From assembly GCA_949297975.1 (NCBI GenBank), contig CASFUX010000163.1, forward strand, positions 1 through 57,203: a DNA stretch of 57,203 bases. Reading direction: 5' to 3'. The stretch's first letter is position 1. Each line of letters starts with the position of its first letter. This document shows, piece by piece, positions 41,950-50,294 of the stretch. The notes under the pieces were generated by a model. The model did no database searches. It was not told the DNA's origin and saw nothing but the letters and a program-made list of their open reading frames with translations. This DNA is from an uncultured Bacteroidales bacterium (GTDB lineage Bacteria > Bacteroidota > Bacteroidia > Bacteroidales > Paludibacteraceae). A program made the translations under genes and the position numbers.

Positions 41950-43389
41950 ATGGCCGATTCGTTGAAGAATAAAACGGTAAAAGGTGTTTTTTGGAGTGCG
42001 GTAGAGCGGTTTTCCGTGGCAGGCATCAGCTTTGTGTTCGGACTGGTGTTGGCTCGTTTGCTGTCTCCTTCCGATTATGGCATTATTGCCATGTTGAATA
42101 TCTTCATGGCCGTTTCGCAGACGTTTATTGACAGTGGTTTTTCCAGTGCGCTGATTCGTAAAATAGACCGCACGGAAACGGACAATGCTACCGCCTTTTA
42201 TTTTAACATAGGGGTCGGAGTGGCATGTTACCTTATTTTGTTTTTTGCGGCCCCCTTGATCGCCCGTTTTTATGATGAGCCGATATTGGTGTCGGTGACC
42301 CGAGTTGTCGGGTTGAATTTGCTGTTCAATTCGCTTTGCGTTGTCCAGCAAGCGTTACTTTCGGTTCGTATTGATTTTAAGACGCAGGCCAAAATATCTC
42401 TTACTGCGACGGTCTTGTCTGGTGTCATAGGGATCGTGTTGGCGTATAAAGGATATGGCGTATGGGCTTTGGTAGTTCAAACGGTTTCTTCTGCTTCTTT
42501 TCGCATGGTGTTGCTGTGGGTGTTGGCTCGATGGCGTCCGAGGGCGCGTTTTTCCAAGGCCTCGTTTCGCGAATTGTTCTCGTTCGGCTCTAAATTGTTG
42601 GCTTCCGGCTTGCTGGATACTATATACAACAATTTATATACCATTGTGATTGGCAAGAAGTTCACCTCTGCTTCGTTGGGGGTATATGCCCGTGCCGAGC
42701 ATTTTGCGCAGTTCCCGGCGGTGAACATCACCGGCATCCTGCAACGGGTCACGTTCCCGGTACTGAGCACTATTCAGAACGAGGATGAGCGTTTGCGGGT
42801 GAATTACCGGAAGTTTCTGCGTCTTTCTGCTTATGCCGTGTTCCCGTTGATGATGGGCTTGGTGGCGGTGGCCGACCCGTTGGTGCGCTGGATTTTGACG
42901 GATAAGTGGGAGGGGGCAATCCTGTTTCTGCAAATCCTGTGCTTTGCCTTGATGTGGTATCCCATCCATGCCATCAACCTTAATCTGTTGCAAGTGAAGG
43001 GGCGGAGCGATCTTTTCCTGAAGTTGGAAGTGTGGAAGAAAATAATCGGTGTGGTTACTCTTTGCGTGACCATTCCATTAGGACTTACGGCCATGTGTGT
43101 CGGGCGCATTGTTACTTCTTTGATAGCTTTGTTTATCAACACCTACTATACGGGCAAATTGATACAAGTAGGCTATTGGGTGCAGATGAAGGATTTGCTG
43201 CCGATATTTGCCAATAGCGTGGTCATGTTGGGAGTGTGTTTGCTGGTGCAGATGCCCTTGGCAGGGGTGCATCATGCGCTAAGCCTCTTTTTGGCTGTGC
43301 TGGTTGGGGGGGCATATTACGTAGGGAGCAGCTTCCTTTTCCATTCGGCGGAATTAAAGGAGCTGTTGGGCTTGCTTGGTAGAAAATGA
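41950..43389 (+). CDS. wzx: Wzx-like oligosaccharide flippase (WzxC group)
   Basis: 479 residues and about 12-14 helices, MATE/MVF-like polysaccharide transporter family. KTVKGVFWSAVERFSVAGIS, FVFGLVLARLLSPSDYGIIA and MLNIFMAVSQTFIDSGFSSA match the group of lipopolysaccharide-biosynthesis flippases. It moves the undecaprenyl-linked repeat unit to the periplasmic face. A run of seven G at 43296-43302 (LVGGAYYV, near residue 450) is in frame; a slip there would alter only the last 30 residues. The start is 16 bp after the acyltransferase. Confidence 0.9.
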   Translation: MADSLKNKTVKGVFWSAVERFSVAGISFVFGLVLARLLSPSDYGIIAMLNIFMAVSQTFIDSGFSSALIRKIDRTETDNATAFYFNIGVGVACYLILFFAAPLIARFYDEPILVSVTRVVGLNLLFNSLCVVQQALLSVRIDFKTQAKISLTATVLSGVIGIVLAYKGYGVWALVVQTVSSASFRMVLLWVLARWRPRARFSKASFRELFSFGSKLLASGLLDTIYNNLYTIVIGKKFTSASLGVYARAEHFAQFPAVNITGILQRVTFPVLSTIQNEDERLRVNYRKFLRLSAYAVFPLMMGLVAVADPLVRWILTDKWEGAILFLQILCFALMWYPIHAINLNLLQVKGRSDLFLKLEVWKKIIGVVTLCVTIPLGLTAMCVGRIVTSLIALFINTYYTGKLIQVGYWVQMKDLLPIFANSVVMLGVCLLVQMPLAGVHHALSLFLAVLVGGAYYVGSSFLFHSAELKELLGLLGRK

Positions 43390-43424
43390 AATTGCAAATG
43401 TTGCGAGAATTAATTATTTAAACG

Positions 43425-44537
43425 ATGGATAGTCAAAAGACAATTACGGTAACTTCTCCGTTACTTCCCGATTTGGAGGAGTTTCATGGTTTGCTTAAAG
43501 AGATTTGGGCAAGCAAATGGATAACCAATAACGGCAGTTTTCACAAACGCCTGGAAAAAGAATTGGCCGATTATCTGAAAGTTCCCTACATCAGCGTGTT
43601 TACCAATGGAACCTTGCCGTTGATAACCGCCTTACAGGCACTTCGGGTGAACGGCGAGGTCATCACCACGCCTTATAGTTTCGTGGCCACCACCCATTCC
43701 TTGTGGTGGAATGGCATCAAGCCGGTGTTTGTCGATATAGACCCTGCCACCTGCAATCTTGACCCCGCCAAGATAGAAGCAGCCATTACGCCCCGCACCA
43801 CCGCCATCATGCCGGTGCATTGTTATGGCAAGCCTTGCGACACGAAAGCCATACAGGCCATTGCCGACAAGTATGGGCTGAAAGTGATTTACGATGCCGC
43901 CCATGCATTCGGCGTGGAGGTGGACGGTGAGTCGTTGCTGAATGCGGGCGACTTGTCCACGCTCAGTTTTCACGCCACGAAGGTGTACAACACGGTGGAA
44001 GGCGGCGCACTGATCATGCACGACGAGCAGACGAAGAAGCGGATTGACTATTTGAAAAATTTCGGTTTTGCAGGTGAGACCGAGGTCGTGGCACCGGGCA
44101 TCAACAGCAAGATGGACGAGGTGCGTGCCGCCTACGGTTTGTTGAACTTGAAGCAGGTCGATGCCGCCATTGAGGCACGTCGGCGGGTAGCCGTGCGTTA
44201 CCGGGAGGCTTTGCGTGATGTGCCGGGCATTACGTTCTTCGATGACATGCCGGGTGTGCGTCACAACTATTCTTACTTCCCCGTTTTTGTCGATGCGGAG
44301 CAGTACGGCATGACGCGCGATGAACTTTATTTCAAGATGCGGGAACACAACGTGTGGGGTCGTCGCTACTTCTATCCGCTTATCAGCACGTTCTCTACTT
44401 ACCGGGGATTGGAGTCGGCAACCAGGGAAAACCTGCCGGTCGCTACCCGCATCGCCGAGCAGGTCATTTGCCTGCCCATGCACCATGAACTGAGCGAGGA
44501 AGATGTGGAACGGGTATTGGGCTTGATCGTGAGATAA
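43425..44537 (+). CDS. DegT/DnrJ/EryC1-type sugar aminotransferase
   Basis: 370 residues; PLP-dependent transfer of an amino group to a keto sugar nucleotide (cytoplasm). KWITNNGSFHKRLEKELADY and VFTNGTLPLITALQALRVNG are typical N-terminal motifs; VIYDAAHAFGVEVDGESLLN holds the PLP-ring Asp, and LSFHATKVYNTVEGGALIMH has the catalytic lysine (ATK). The substrate is unknown: keto precursors could come from RmlB's dTDP-4-keto-6-deoxyglucose, giving a dTDP-amino-6-deoxyhexose that the following ATP-grasp and NeuD-like enzymes could acylate (inference). Confidence 0.9.
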   Translation: MDSQKTITVTSPLLPDLEEFHGLLKEIWASKWITNNGSFHKRLEKELADYLKVPYISVFTNGTLPLITALQALRVNGEVITTPYSFVATTHSLWWNGIKPVFVDIDPATCNLDPAKIEAAITPRTTAIMPVHCYGKPCDTKAIQAIADKYGLKVIYDAAHAFGVEVDGESLLNAGDLSTLSFHATKVYNTVEGGALIMHDEQTKKRIDYLKNFGFAGETEVVAPGINSKMDEVRAAYGLLNLKQVDAAIEARRRVAVRYREALRDVPGITFFDDMPGVRHNYSYFPVFVDAEQYGMTRDELYFKMREHNVWGRRYFYPLISTFSTYRGLESATRENLPVATRIAEQVICLPMHHELSEEDVERVLGLIVR

Positions 44538-44544
44538 AAGAGGA

Positions 44545-46050
44545 ATGCGGCGAATAAAAATATTCATAAGCAGTGTTCAAAGCGAGTTTGCCCGGGAGCG
44601 GGCGGAGCTGTGTCATTATATCCGGACGGATGTGCTGCTGGGCAAATTCTTTGAACCATTCATCTTTGAAGAAGTTCCTGCCAATGAGTATCCTACAAGC
44701 CATGTGTATTTGAAAGAGGTCGAACTGTGTGACATCTATTTAGGATTGTATGGCAACTTATATGGATATGAAGATGCCGAGGGCATTTCGCCTACTGAAC
44801 GGGAATATGATTTGGCAGCCTCATTGCATAAAAGCAGGCTGATTTTCATAAAGAGCATTGACGAAGAGCGGCGACACCCCAAAGAGGCTGCCTTGATAAG
44901 CAAGGTGGAGCGTGATATCGTCCGCAAGACGTTTGTCGATGTGGATGGCTTACGGACTTCCGTATATGCTTCTTTGATACGTTATTTGGAAGAAAAGGAG
45001 TATATTCGCTGGCGGCCTTTTGATGCTTCGTTTGATAACGGGGCAAGTATTGATGATTTGGATGAAGATAAGATACGGAGTTTTGTTCAAGTAGCTCGTT
45101 CCAAGCGTAATTTTCCGTTGACGGTTGACACGCCGGTGAAGGAGTTGCTTGTCCATCTTGACTTGATTGACGAGAATGGCAGGATAGCCAATGCCGCCAT
45201 ATTGCTTTTCGGCAAGAAGCCGCAAAAGTACTTCATCACTTCCGAGGTGAAATGCGTGCAGTTTTACGGCAATGTCGTGAGAAAGCCCATGCCGGCCTAT
45301 CAGATTTATCGGGGCGATGTATTTGAACTGGTTGATCAAGCCACCAGTTTCGTGATGAGCCGTGTAGACAATTGGGTGGGGACGCGTGAAGAAGGAGAAA
45401 ATGCCTCTGTCCCGACTCATCCGGAGTTGCCGATAGATGCAGTAAAGGAAGCGATTGTCAATGCCGTTTGCCATAGGGATTATACAAGCAATGCAAGTGT
45501 TCAAGTGATGTTGTTTCGCAACAGGCTTGAAATATGGAATCCTGGTCAACTGCCTTATGGGCTGACGGTGCAAAAACTTCAACAACCGCATAAGTCATTG
45601 CCGACCAATCCGCTGATTGCCGACCCGATGTATTGGAAAGGGTACATAGAAAAAGTCGGTACGGGTACGGAAGATATTATAGCGAAATGTCGTGCTTATG
45701 GGTTGAATACACCGGAATTTCATCAGGAAGAAGATTTCAGGGTAGTTATTTGGAGGGCAGTCGACCAAGGAAGTAACCAAGGAAGTAACCAAGGAAGTAA
45801 CCAAGAAAGTAACTTGGGTATCCAGTTTACTGAGGTGCAAAGGGATATTCTTGATTATTGCCGTGTGCCACGTTCGGCCAAGGAGATTATGGATCGGTTG
45901 GGACTTTCCAATCAGAGCAAGAACCGGCGGAGATATATAGGAGCGTTGTTGGAAGCCGGTGTGTTGGAAATGACCGTGCCGGATATACCGAACAGTAGAA
46001 AACAAAAATATATAGCGGTAAAAACAAAAAGCTGTAACGTTGAAAAATAA
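44545..46050 (+). CDS. DUF4062 plus ATPase-like putative transcriptional regulator
   Basis: 501 residues. The N-terminal domain RRIKIFISSVQSEFARERAE, then VELCDIYLGLYGNLYG, is DUF4062, found in conflict and defence proteins. The middle carries the degenerate Bergerat ATP-binding motif AVKEAIVNAVCHRDYTSNAS and EIWNPGQLPYGLTVQ. A 12-bp tandem repeat encodes QGSN units (about residues 408-423), and the C-terminus has a winged helix (VPRSAKEIMDRLGLSNQSKN). The domain order partly parallels the protein at 10958. It is inserted between the aminotransferase and ATP-grasp genes (7-bp and about 1-bp gaps), so it is co-transcribed, but no polysaccharide function is apparent. Confidence 0.82.
   Translation: MRRIKIFISSVQSEFARERAELCHYIRTDVLLGKFFEPFIFEEVPANEYPTSHVYLKEVELCDIYLGLYGNLYGYEDAEGISPTEREYDLAASLHKSRLIFIKSIDEERRHPKEAALISKVERDIVRKTFVDVDGLRTSVYASLIRYLEEKEYIRWRPFDASFDNGASIDDLDEDKIRSFVQVARSKRNFPLTVDTPVKELLVHLDLIDENGRIANAAILLFGKKPQKYFITSEVKCVQFYGNVVRKPMPAYQIYRGDVFELVDQATSFVMSRVDNWVGTREEGENASVPTHPELPIDAVKEAIVNAVCHRDYTSNASVQVMLFRNRLEIWNPGQLPYGLTVQKLQQPHKSLPTNPLIADPMYWKGYIEKVGTGTEDIIAKCRAYGLNTPEFHQEEDFRVVIWRAVDQGSNQGSNQGSNQESNLGIQFTEVQRDILDYCRVPRSAKEIMDRLGLSNQSKNRRRYIGALLEAGVLEMTVPDIPNSRKQKYIAVKTKSCNVEK
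45766..45813 (+). repeat. 12-bp in-frame tandem repeat (CAAGGAAGTAAC x4)
   Basis: Four units, the last with one change (CAAGAAAGTAAC), encoding QGSN-QGSN-QGSN-QESN as a linker before the winged helix. Unit number could change without shifting the frame. Confidence 0.92.
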
Positions 46051-46051
46051 A

Positions 46052-47266
46052 ATGAGTACGAAGCAAAAAAGATTGATGCTCCTTGGTGGTATTCGTTATT
46101 TGTTGCCTGTCATAGAGGCAGCCCATGAACAAGGTTATTATGTGATAACGGCAGATTATCTGCCAGACAATATCGCTCACAAATTAAGCGACGAATATGT
46201 TAATGTGAGCATTGTAGATAAAGAGGCCGTGTTGCAAGCTGCGAAAGAAAAAGAGATTGACGGTATTATGTCTTTTGGGGTTGATCCAGGCGTGGTGGCT
46301 GCGGCGTATGTTCAGAATAAGTTGGGGTTGCCGCCGGTTGGTCCTTATGAATCCGTAGAGATACTTCAAAACAAGGATAAGTTTAGGGCATTCTTATCAG
46401 AACATGGTTTTAATGTTCCTTGGGCTTTCGGCTTTGTAACGGTGGAAGAAGCATGGAAGAGCCGGGAACGATTCGGTTATCCGCTGATTGTGAAACCAAC
46501 GGATTCGGCAGGTTCAAAAGGTGTTACGCGAGTGGATGGCGAAAAGGATTTGCAAGCGGCTTTGCTGTATGCGCACGAACATTCTATCAAGGGACGCATC
46601 ATTGTGGAAGAATTTATCGAAAAGCAAGGTTGTTCTTCTGATAGTGATTGTTTTTCTATTGATGGGGAGTTGAAGTTTGTCTCGTTCTCAGCCCAACGTT
46701 TTGATGAGAATGCAGCGGGGGCATATGTCCCCGCTGCATACTCATGGCCTTCGACCATGAGTATGCAGCAAGAAGCCGAACTCCAGTCGGAGTTGCAACG
46801 TTTGCTCTCTTTGTTGCGGATGAACACCACCGTGTATAATGTGGAAACTCGTATAGGGGTTAACGATAAACCATATATTATGGAGGTCTCGCCTCGTGGT
46901 GGAGGCAACCGTCTGGCAGAGATGATTCGGTATGCCACGGGCGTGGATTTGATAACAGCAGCCGTGTGTGCTGCGGTGGGTGATGAAGTGATAGGTATTG
47001 AGCAAAAAACATATAAAGGGCATTGGGCTGAAGTTATATTGCATGCCCACAGAGATGGATGTTTTCAGGAATTGCGGATTGATGAAAAGGTACGTCCCTA
47101 TGTTGAGGAAATGGATTTATGGGTTCAAGCGGGTGATCGGGTCGATGCCTTTAGAGGGGCAAATGACTCTTTGGGGACGCTGGTGCTGCGATTTGACTCG
47201 CAGGCACAACTGGAAGAGTCATTGACGACCCAGCAGGAATGGTTGCATGTAGAAGTTGATGAATGA
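46052..47266 (+). CDS. ATP-grasp ligase (carbamoyl-phosphate synthase-like)
   Basis: 404 residues. The N-terminal pre-ATP-grasp Rossmann part, RLMLLGGIRYLLPVIEAAHE, is followed by ATP-binding segments (RFGYPLIVKPTDSAGSKGVT, GRIIVEEFIEKQGCSSDSD) and the metal-binding YIMEVSPRGGGNRLAEMI. These enzymes join a carboxylate to an amine through an acyl phosphate. In this locus it could attach an acid to an amino sugar. The start MSTKQKRLML (46052) is chosen; it overlaps nothing and lies one base after the preceding stop. Two perfect hairpins at 46711-46767 lie within the coding sequence. Confidence 0.85.
   Translation: MSTKQKRLMLLGGIRYLLPVIEAAHEQGYYVITADYLPDNIAHKLSDEYVNVSIVDKEAVLQAAKEKEIDGIMSFGVDPGVVAAAYVQNKLGLPPVGPYESVEILQNKDKFRAFLSEHGFNVPWAFGFVTVEEAWKSRERFGYPLIVKPTDSAGSKGVTRVDGEKDLQAALLYAHEHSIKGRIIVEEFIEKQGCSSDSDCFSIDGELKFVSFSAQRFDENAAGAYVPAAYSWPSTMSMQQEAELQSELQRLLSLLRMNTTVYNVETRIGVNDKPYIMEVSPRGGGNRLAEMIRYATGVDLITAAVCAAVGDEVIGIEQKTYKGHWAEVILHAHRDGCFQELRIDEKVRPYVEEMDLWVQAGDRVDAFRGANDSLGTLVLRFDSQAQLEESLTTQQEWLHVEVDE
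46711..46767. repeat. Two adjacent perfect hairpins inside the ATP-grasp gene
   Basis: TGCAGCGGGG (46711-46720) pairs with CCCCGCTGCA (46729-46738). TGCATACTCATGG (46735-46747) pairs with CCATGAGTATGCA (46755-46767). They share TGCA and cannot form fully together. The encoded residues AAGAYVPAAYSWPSTMSMQQ are otherwise unremarkable. Confidence 0.85.
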
Positions 47267-47311
47267 TAGGAGTTCTTTTGAGCGTGTAGAAAGAATTAAA
47301 AATAATAAACA

Positions 47312-48001
47312 ATGGAGAAATTGGTGATTATTGGGACAAGCACAAATGCAAGACATGCATTTGAATTTGTGCAAATGTATAAGTTGTATGATATAATGGG
47401 TTTTGCTGTAAATGAATGCTATAAAGAAAGAGATGAGTTTTGCGGCCTGCCTGTTTATGCATTGGAAACTTTGGATAAAGATTTGTCTGGAGTGGATTAC
47501 AAAATATTTATTGCATTGCTTTGGAACCGTTTAAACCGCGACCGGAGAAATTTGTATGAATATTGCAAAGGAAAGGGATATGCTTTTGCCAATCTCATCT
47601 CGCCAACGGCTATCATCAGAGGGCGGATAGATGGTGATAATTGTTGGGTGCATGATTTTGTAGTCATTCAAAATGATGCGCACATACAGTCTGATGTGGC
47701 GATAATGGCTTATACATTGATAGGCGCAGATACGTATGTGGGCGCACATTGCTTTTTGGGCGCACGTTCTTTATTAGGAGGTGGGTCTACGGTTGGCGAA
47801 CAGTCTTTTATTGGGCTTAATGCTACTGTTTTTGATGATACAGTTATAGGGCGGAAATGTATTGTTGGAGCATGTACGGCTGTAAAAAGAAATATGCCAG
47901 ATTGTTCAAAATACATCACAGCATCAGATAATATCGTTATTAAACAATATTCAGAAGAAGAAATTGAGGAAAAATTGATGTTTTCCAAGAATAAGAGGTG
48001 A
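47312..48001 (+). CDS. NeuD-like sugar O/N-acyltransferase (hexapeptide repeat)
   Basis: 229 residues. The N-terminal Rossmann-like part (MEKLVIIGTSTNARHAFEFV, VNECYKERDEFCGLPVY) is the PglD/NeuD type; the C-terminal left-handed beta-helix contains hexapeptides (ISPTAIIRGRIDGDNCWVHD, GADTYVGAHCFLGARSLLGG, NATVFDDTVIGRKCIVGACT). The family acetylates amino sugars or sialic acids using acetyl-CoA (cytoplasm). It likely acts on the product of the aminotransferase. It follows the ATP-grasp gene with a 45-bp gap. Confidence 0.85.
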   Translation: MEKLVIIGTSTNARHAFEFVQMYKLYDIMGFAVNECYKERDEFCGLPVYALETLDKDLSGVDYKIFIALLWNRLNRDRRNLYEYCKGKGYAFANLISPTAIIRGRIDGDNCWVHDFVVIQNDAHIQSDVAIMAYTLIGADTYVGAHCFLGARSLLGGGSTVGEQSFIGLNATVFDDTVIGRKCIVGACTAVKRNMPDCSKYITASDNIVIKQYSEEEIEEKLMFSKNKR

Positions 48002-48031
48002 AATGTAAAAAACAAAAAGGAGGATGTGCAT

Positions 48032-48833
48032 ATGATGGATTTTGAAAAAACATTTGATGAAGAGAGAGCTTTCTATAAGAACAGGATAGAAACACTTTGT
48101 GCAAAGTTAGAAAAGAACCAAATGCATGGGTATTATGCTGGTAATAAAAGGGAAGCTCTGGAACTTGCAAAAGAAATTGTTAGGAAAAATAAAATGGGGG
48201 GGGGTGATTGGCATAGGTGATTCCATGTCGTTACATCAAATAGGCCTTTTTGACTGGTTGTATTCCGAAAAAGAGTTAACAATATATAATACCTTTGAGA
48301 GATTAGAGGATGGAAGGTATAGCGAGTTTAACGGGCAACCAAATGATTGGATACCGGCTGAAGTCTACAATGAGTTAAATCGTAAGATTTGGGAAAAAAG
48401 TAGGCGTGCTATGTTGTCTGACATTTTCTTTACGAGTGCAAATGCTGTTACAATGGATGGCAAAATTGTCAGTGTTGATGGTGTGGGAAATAGAATTGCT
48501 TCTGTTATTTTTGGCCCCTATAAGGTTGTTTTGGTGGTGGGCAGAAACAAGATTGTAGAAAATGTGGACGAGGCTATTTCTCGGATAAAAAATTTGGCTA
48601 CACCTCTTAACCATCTTAGGCACGCTGTCAAGCATGGTATTAAAGGTGAAAGGGCGAAAGATTATGGGGTGTACAAGTTGGGAGAATTGCCATGCGTTAA
48701 AAAGGGGCACTGTGTGGATTGCAATGCAGCTTTGTGCAGCCGTCATTGTACAATGATAATGGAAAAAGGTACAGGCGGTTATTTTAAGGATCGTATTCAT
48801 GTGATATTGGTAAATGAAAATTTAGGCTTATGA
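48032..48833 (+). CDS. LUD-domain (LutC/DUF162) protein, frame broken at a G9 tract (phase-OFF)
   Basis: The first frame begins at 48032/48035 (MMDFEKTFDEERAFYKNRIE) and stops after 62-63 codons beyond RKNKMGGGDWHR. From the G9 tract (48196-48204) the right frame continues as VIGIGDSMSLHQIGLFDWLY, SDIFFTSANAVTMDGKIVSV and VKKGHCVDCNAALCSRHCTM, matching LUD-domain proteins. Removing one G gives MGGVIGIGDSMSLHQ and a protein of 266 residues. LUD proteins are linked to redox chemistry of hydroxy acids; the role here is unknown. A good ribosome-binding site (AAGGAGG) lies at 48016-48022. The stop overlaps the next start (ATGA), so the OFF state may also lower translation of the MaoC gene. Confidence 0.85.
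48196..48204 (+). repeat. G9 homopolymer in LUD gene
   Basis: Nine G after codon 55; the frame needs 8 (or 11). Present state is OFF. Confidence 0.95.
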
Positions 48834-49288
48834 ACCAGTCCGTATTAGGCTTATATTACGAGGATTTCGTTGTAGGCGATGAAATCCGTCATTCACTTTC
48901 CAAAACGATATTCGAGAGCGATAATAACTTTTTCAGTCTGCTGACCATGAACCATCATCCGGTTCATACCAATTTGGATTATGCAGCCAAGAATCAGCAT
49001 GGGCAGATTTTAGTAGTTGGCACTTTGGTCTTTTCTCTTGCGGTGGGGATTACAGTTCCCGACATTAGCGGGAAAGCGATTGCCAATTTGGAATATGAGA
49101 GCGTAAAGCACTTGAATCCGGTGTTTTTGAACGATACGATTTATGTGCGTACAAAGATATTGGATAAGCGTGAGTCAAAATCCAAACTGGATCGGGGTAT
49201 TATCTATGTGGAATCCATTGCTTATAACCAGCATGGGATAGACGTTTTGTCCTTTAGAAGAAAAGTTTTAGTGAAAAAAAGAGGATAA
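48830..49288 (+). CDS. MaoC-like dehydratase/hydratase
   Basis: 152 residues, a single hot-dog fold. YYEDFVVGDEIRHSLSKTIF, ESDNNFFSLLTMNHHPVHTN (the Asp/His hydratase region) and GTLVFSLAVGITVPDISGKA match MaoC dehydratases, which hydrate or dehydrate acyl-CoA. It overlaps the LUD gene by four bases (ATGA) and precedes the CitE-like gene by 5 bp. The MaoC plus CitE-like pair recalls mesaconyl- or itaconyl-CoA hydratase and lyase pairs of known C5-acid pathways; the substrate here is unknown. Confidence 0.85.
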   Translation: MNQSVLGLYYEDFVVGDEIRHSLSKTIFESDNNFFSLLTMNHHPVHTNLDYAAKNQHGQILVVGTLVFSLAVGITVPDISGKAIANLEYESVKHLNPVFLNDTIYVRTKILDKRESKSKLDRGIIYVESIAYNQHGIDVLSFRRKVLVKKRG

Positions 49289-49293
49289 AAGTT

Positions 49294-50187
49294 ATGCATG
49301 AAACCTATTTGATGCGCAGTTTGATGTTTGTGCCTGCGCATAATCAAAAATTGCTGGATAGCGCGGTCAGGCGCGATGCGGATGTGTTGTTGCTGGACAT
49401 TGAAGATTCTGTTCCCTACCAGGACAAGCAGAAATCACGCGACAACATCAAGGAGTTTGCCAAGCGGACGGATTTGAACGGGAAATTGCTTTTCCCGCGT
49501 GTGAACGATCGAGAGAGCGGTGAATTGTTGAAAGATGCTTACCAGTTGACTATACCGGGGATTGCCGGGTTTATGTATCCTAAATCGACTAAGGGAGAGG
49601 ATGTTTACTTCTTCGGCAAATTGCTGGAGACGATTGAATACGAGAAAGGCTTTCCGGTCGGTACGTTCAAGATCATACCTTTGATAGAGACGGCAGGTGC
49701 AGTAATCAATATCAAAGAAATCTGTATGGCTTGCGATCGTGTTATTGCAGTCGCTTTTGGTTGTGAGGATTATGTGACGGATTTGCGTGGGAAACATGAT
49801 GCTGAAGGGATGAGCATCATGACCGCCCGGAATTTGATAAGCATTGGTGCGCGTGCCTGTGGGGTGCTTCCCATCGACACTGTTCACATAAAAGTGCATG
49901 ATTTGGAAGATTTGGAGCGCAACCTGAAACTGAGCAAAGATCTGGGATTTGAAGGTATGCTTGTCCTCAATCCCAAAGAACTGCCCTTGGTTCACCAATA
50001 TTATTCTCCTACGGAGGAAGAGGTTGCATGGGCGCGTGAGATGATAGCTCTTGCAGAAGAGGCGGAGAGCGAAGGCAAAGGAGTTGCCTTGAAAGAGGGC
50101 AAGTTTATAGGTCCTCCCATGGTCAAGATGGCTCGCAATATCATGAAAAAGCAAGAATTGATAGACAGTCATCGGAAGTTTTCTTAG
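49294..50187 (+). CDS. HpcH/HpaI-type CoA-ester lyase (CitE-like)
   Basis: 297 residues. RSLMFVPAHNQKLLDSAVRR, DADVLLLDIEDSVPYQDKQK (metal-binding Asp-Glu) and IPLIETAGAVINIKEICMAC, then ALGCEDY-like VAFGCEDYVTDLRGKHDAEG, match citrate lyase beta subunit/malyl-CoA lyase relatives. They cleave or form beta-hydroxyacyl-CoA. Next to MaoC and LUD genes in a polysaccharide operon it probably makes an unusual acyl group that the ATP-grasp or acyltransferases attach to a sugar (inference). Confidence 0.86.
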   Translation: MHETYLMRSLMFVPAHNQKLLDSAVRRDADVLLLDIEDSVPYQDKQKSRDNIKEFAKRTDLNGKLLFPRVNDRESGELLKDAYQLTIPGIAGFMYPKSTKGEDVYFFGKLLETIEYEKGFPVGTFKIIPLIETAGAVINIKEICMACDRVIAVAFGCEDYVTDLRGKHDAEGMSIMTARNLISIGARACGVLPIDTVHIKVHDLEDLERNLKLSKDLGFEGMLVLNPKELPLVHQYYSPTEEEVAWAREMIALAEEAESEGKGVALKEGKFIGPPMVKMARNIMKKQELIDSHRKFS

Positions 50188-50294
50188 ATGAATGTTGAAT
50201 GAGCCACTTGCTCTTGATTTGAGACAAATAGACTGCGAAGTGTTGTTAAAAGTGTTGATATGAAGATCGATTCGATATAAACTCTAATTATGAT

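Noticed and set aside
36758..48204. Programmed ribosomal frameshifting at the G tracts instead of phase variation
   Set aside because: No slippery heptamer with downstream pseudoknot is evident, and G runs of 8-9 with single-base restoration fit slipped-strand switching better; not excluded without data.
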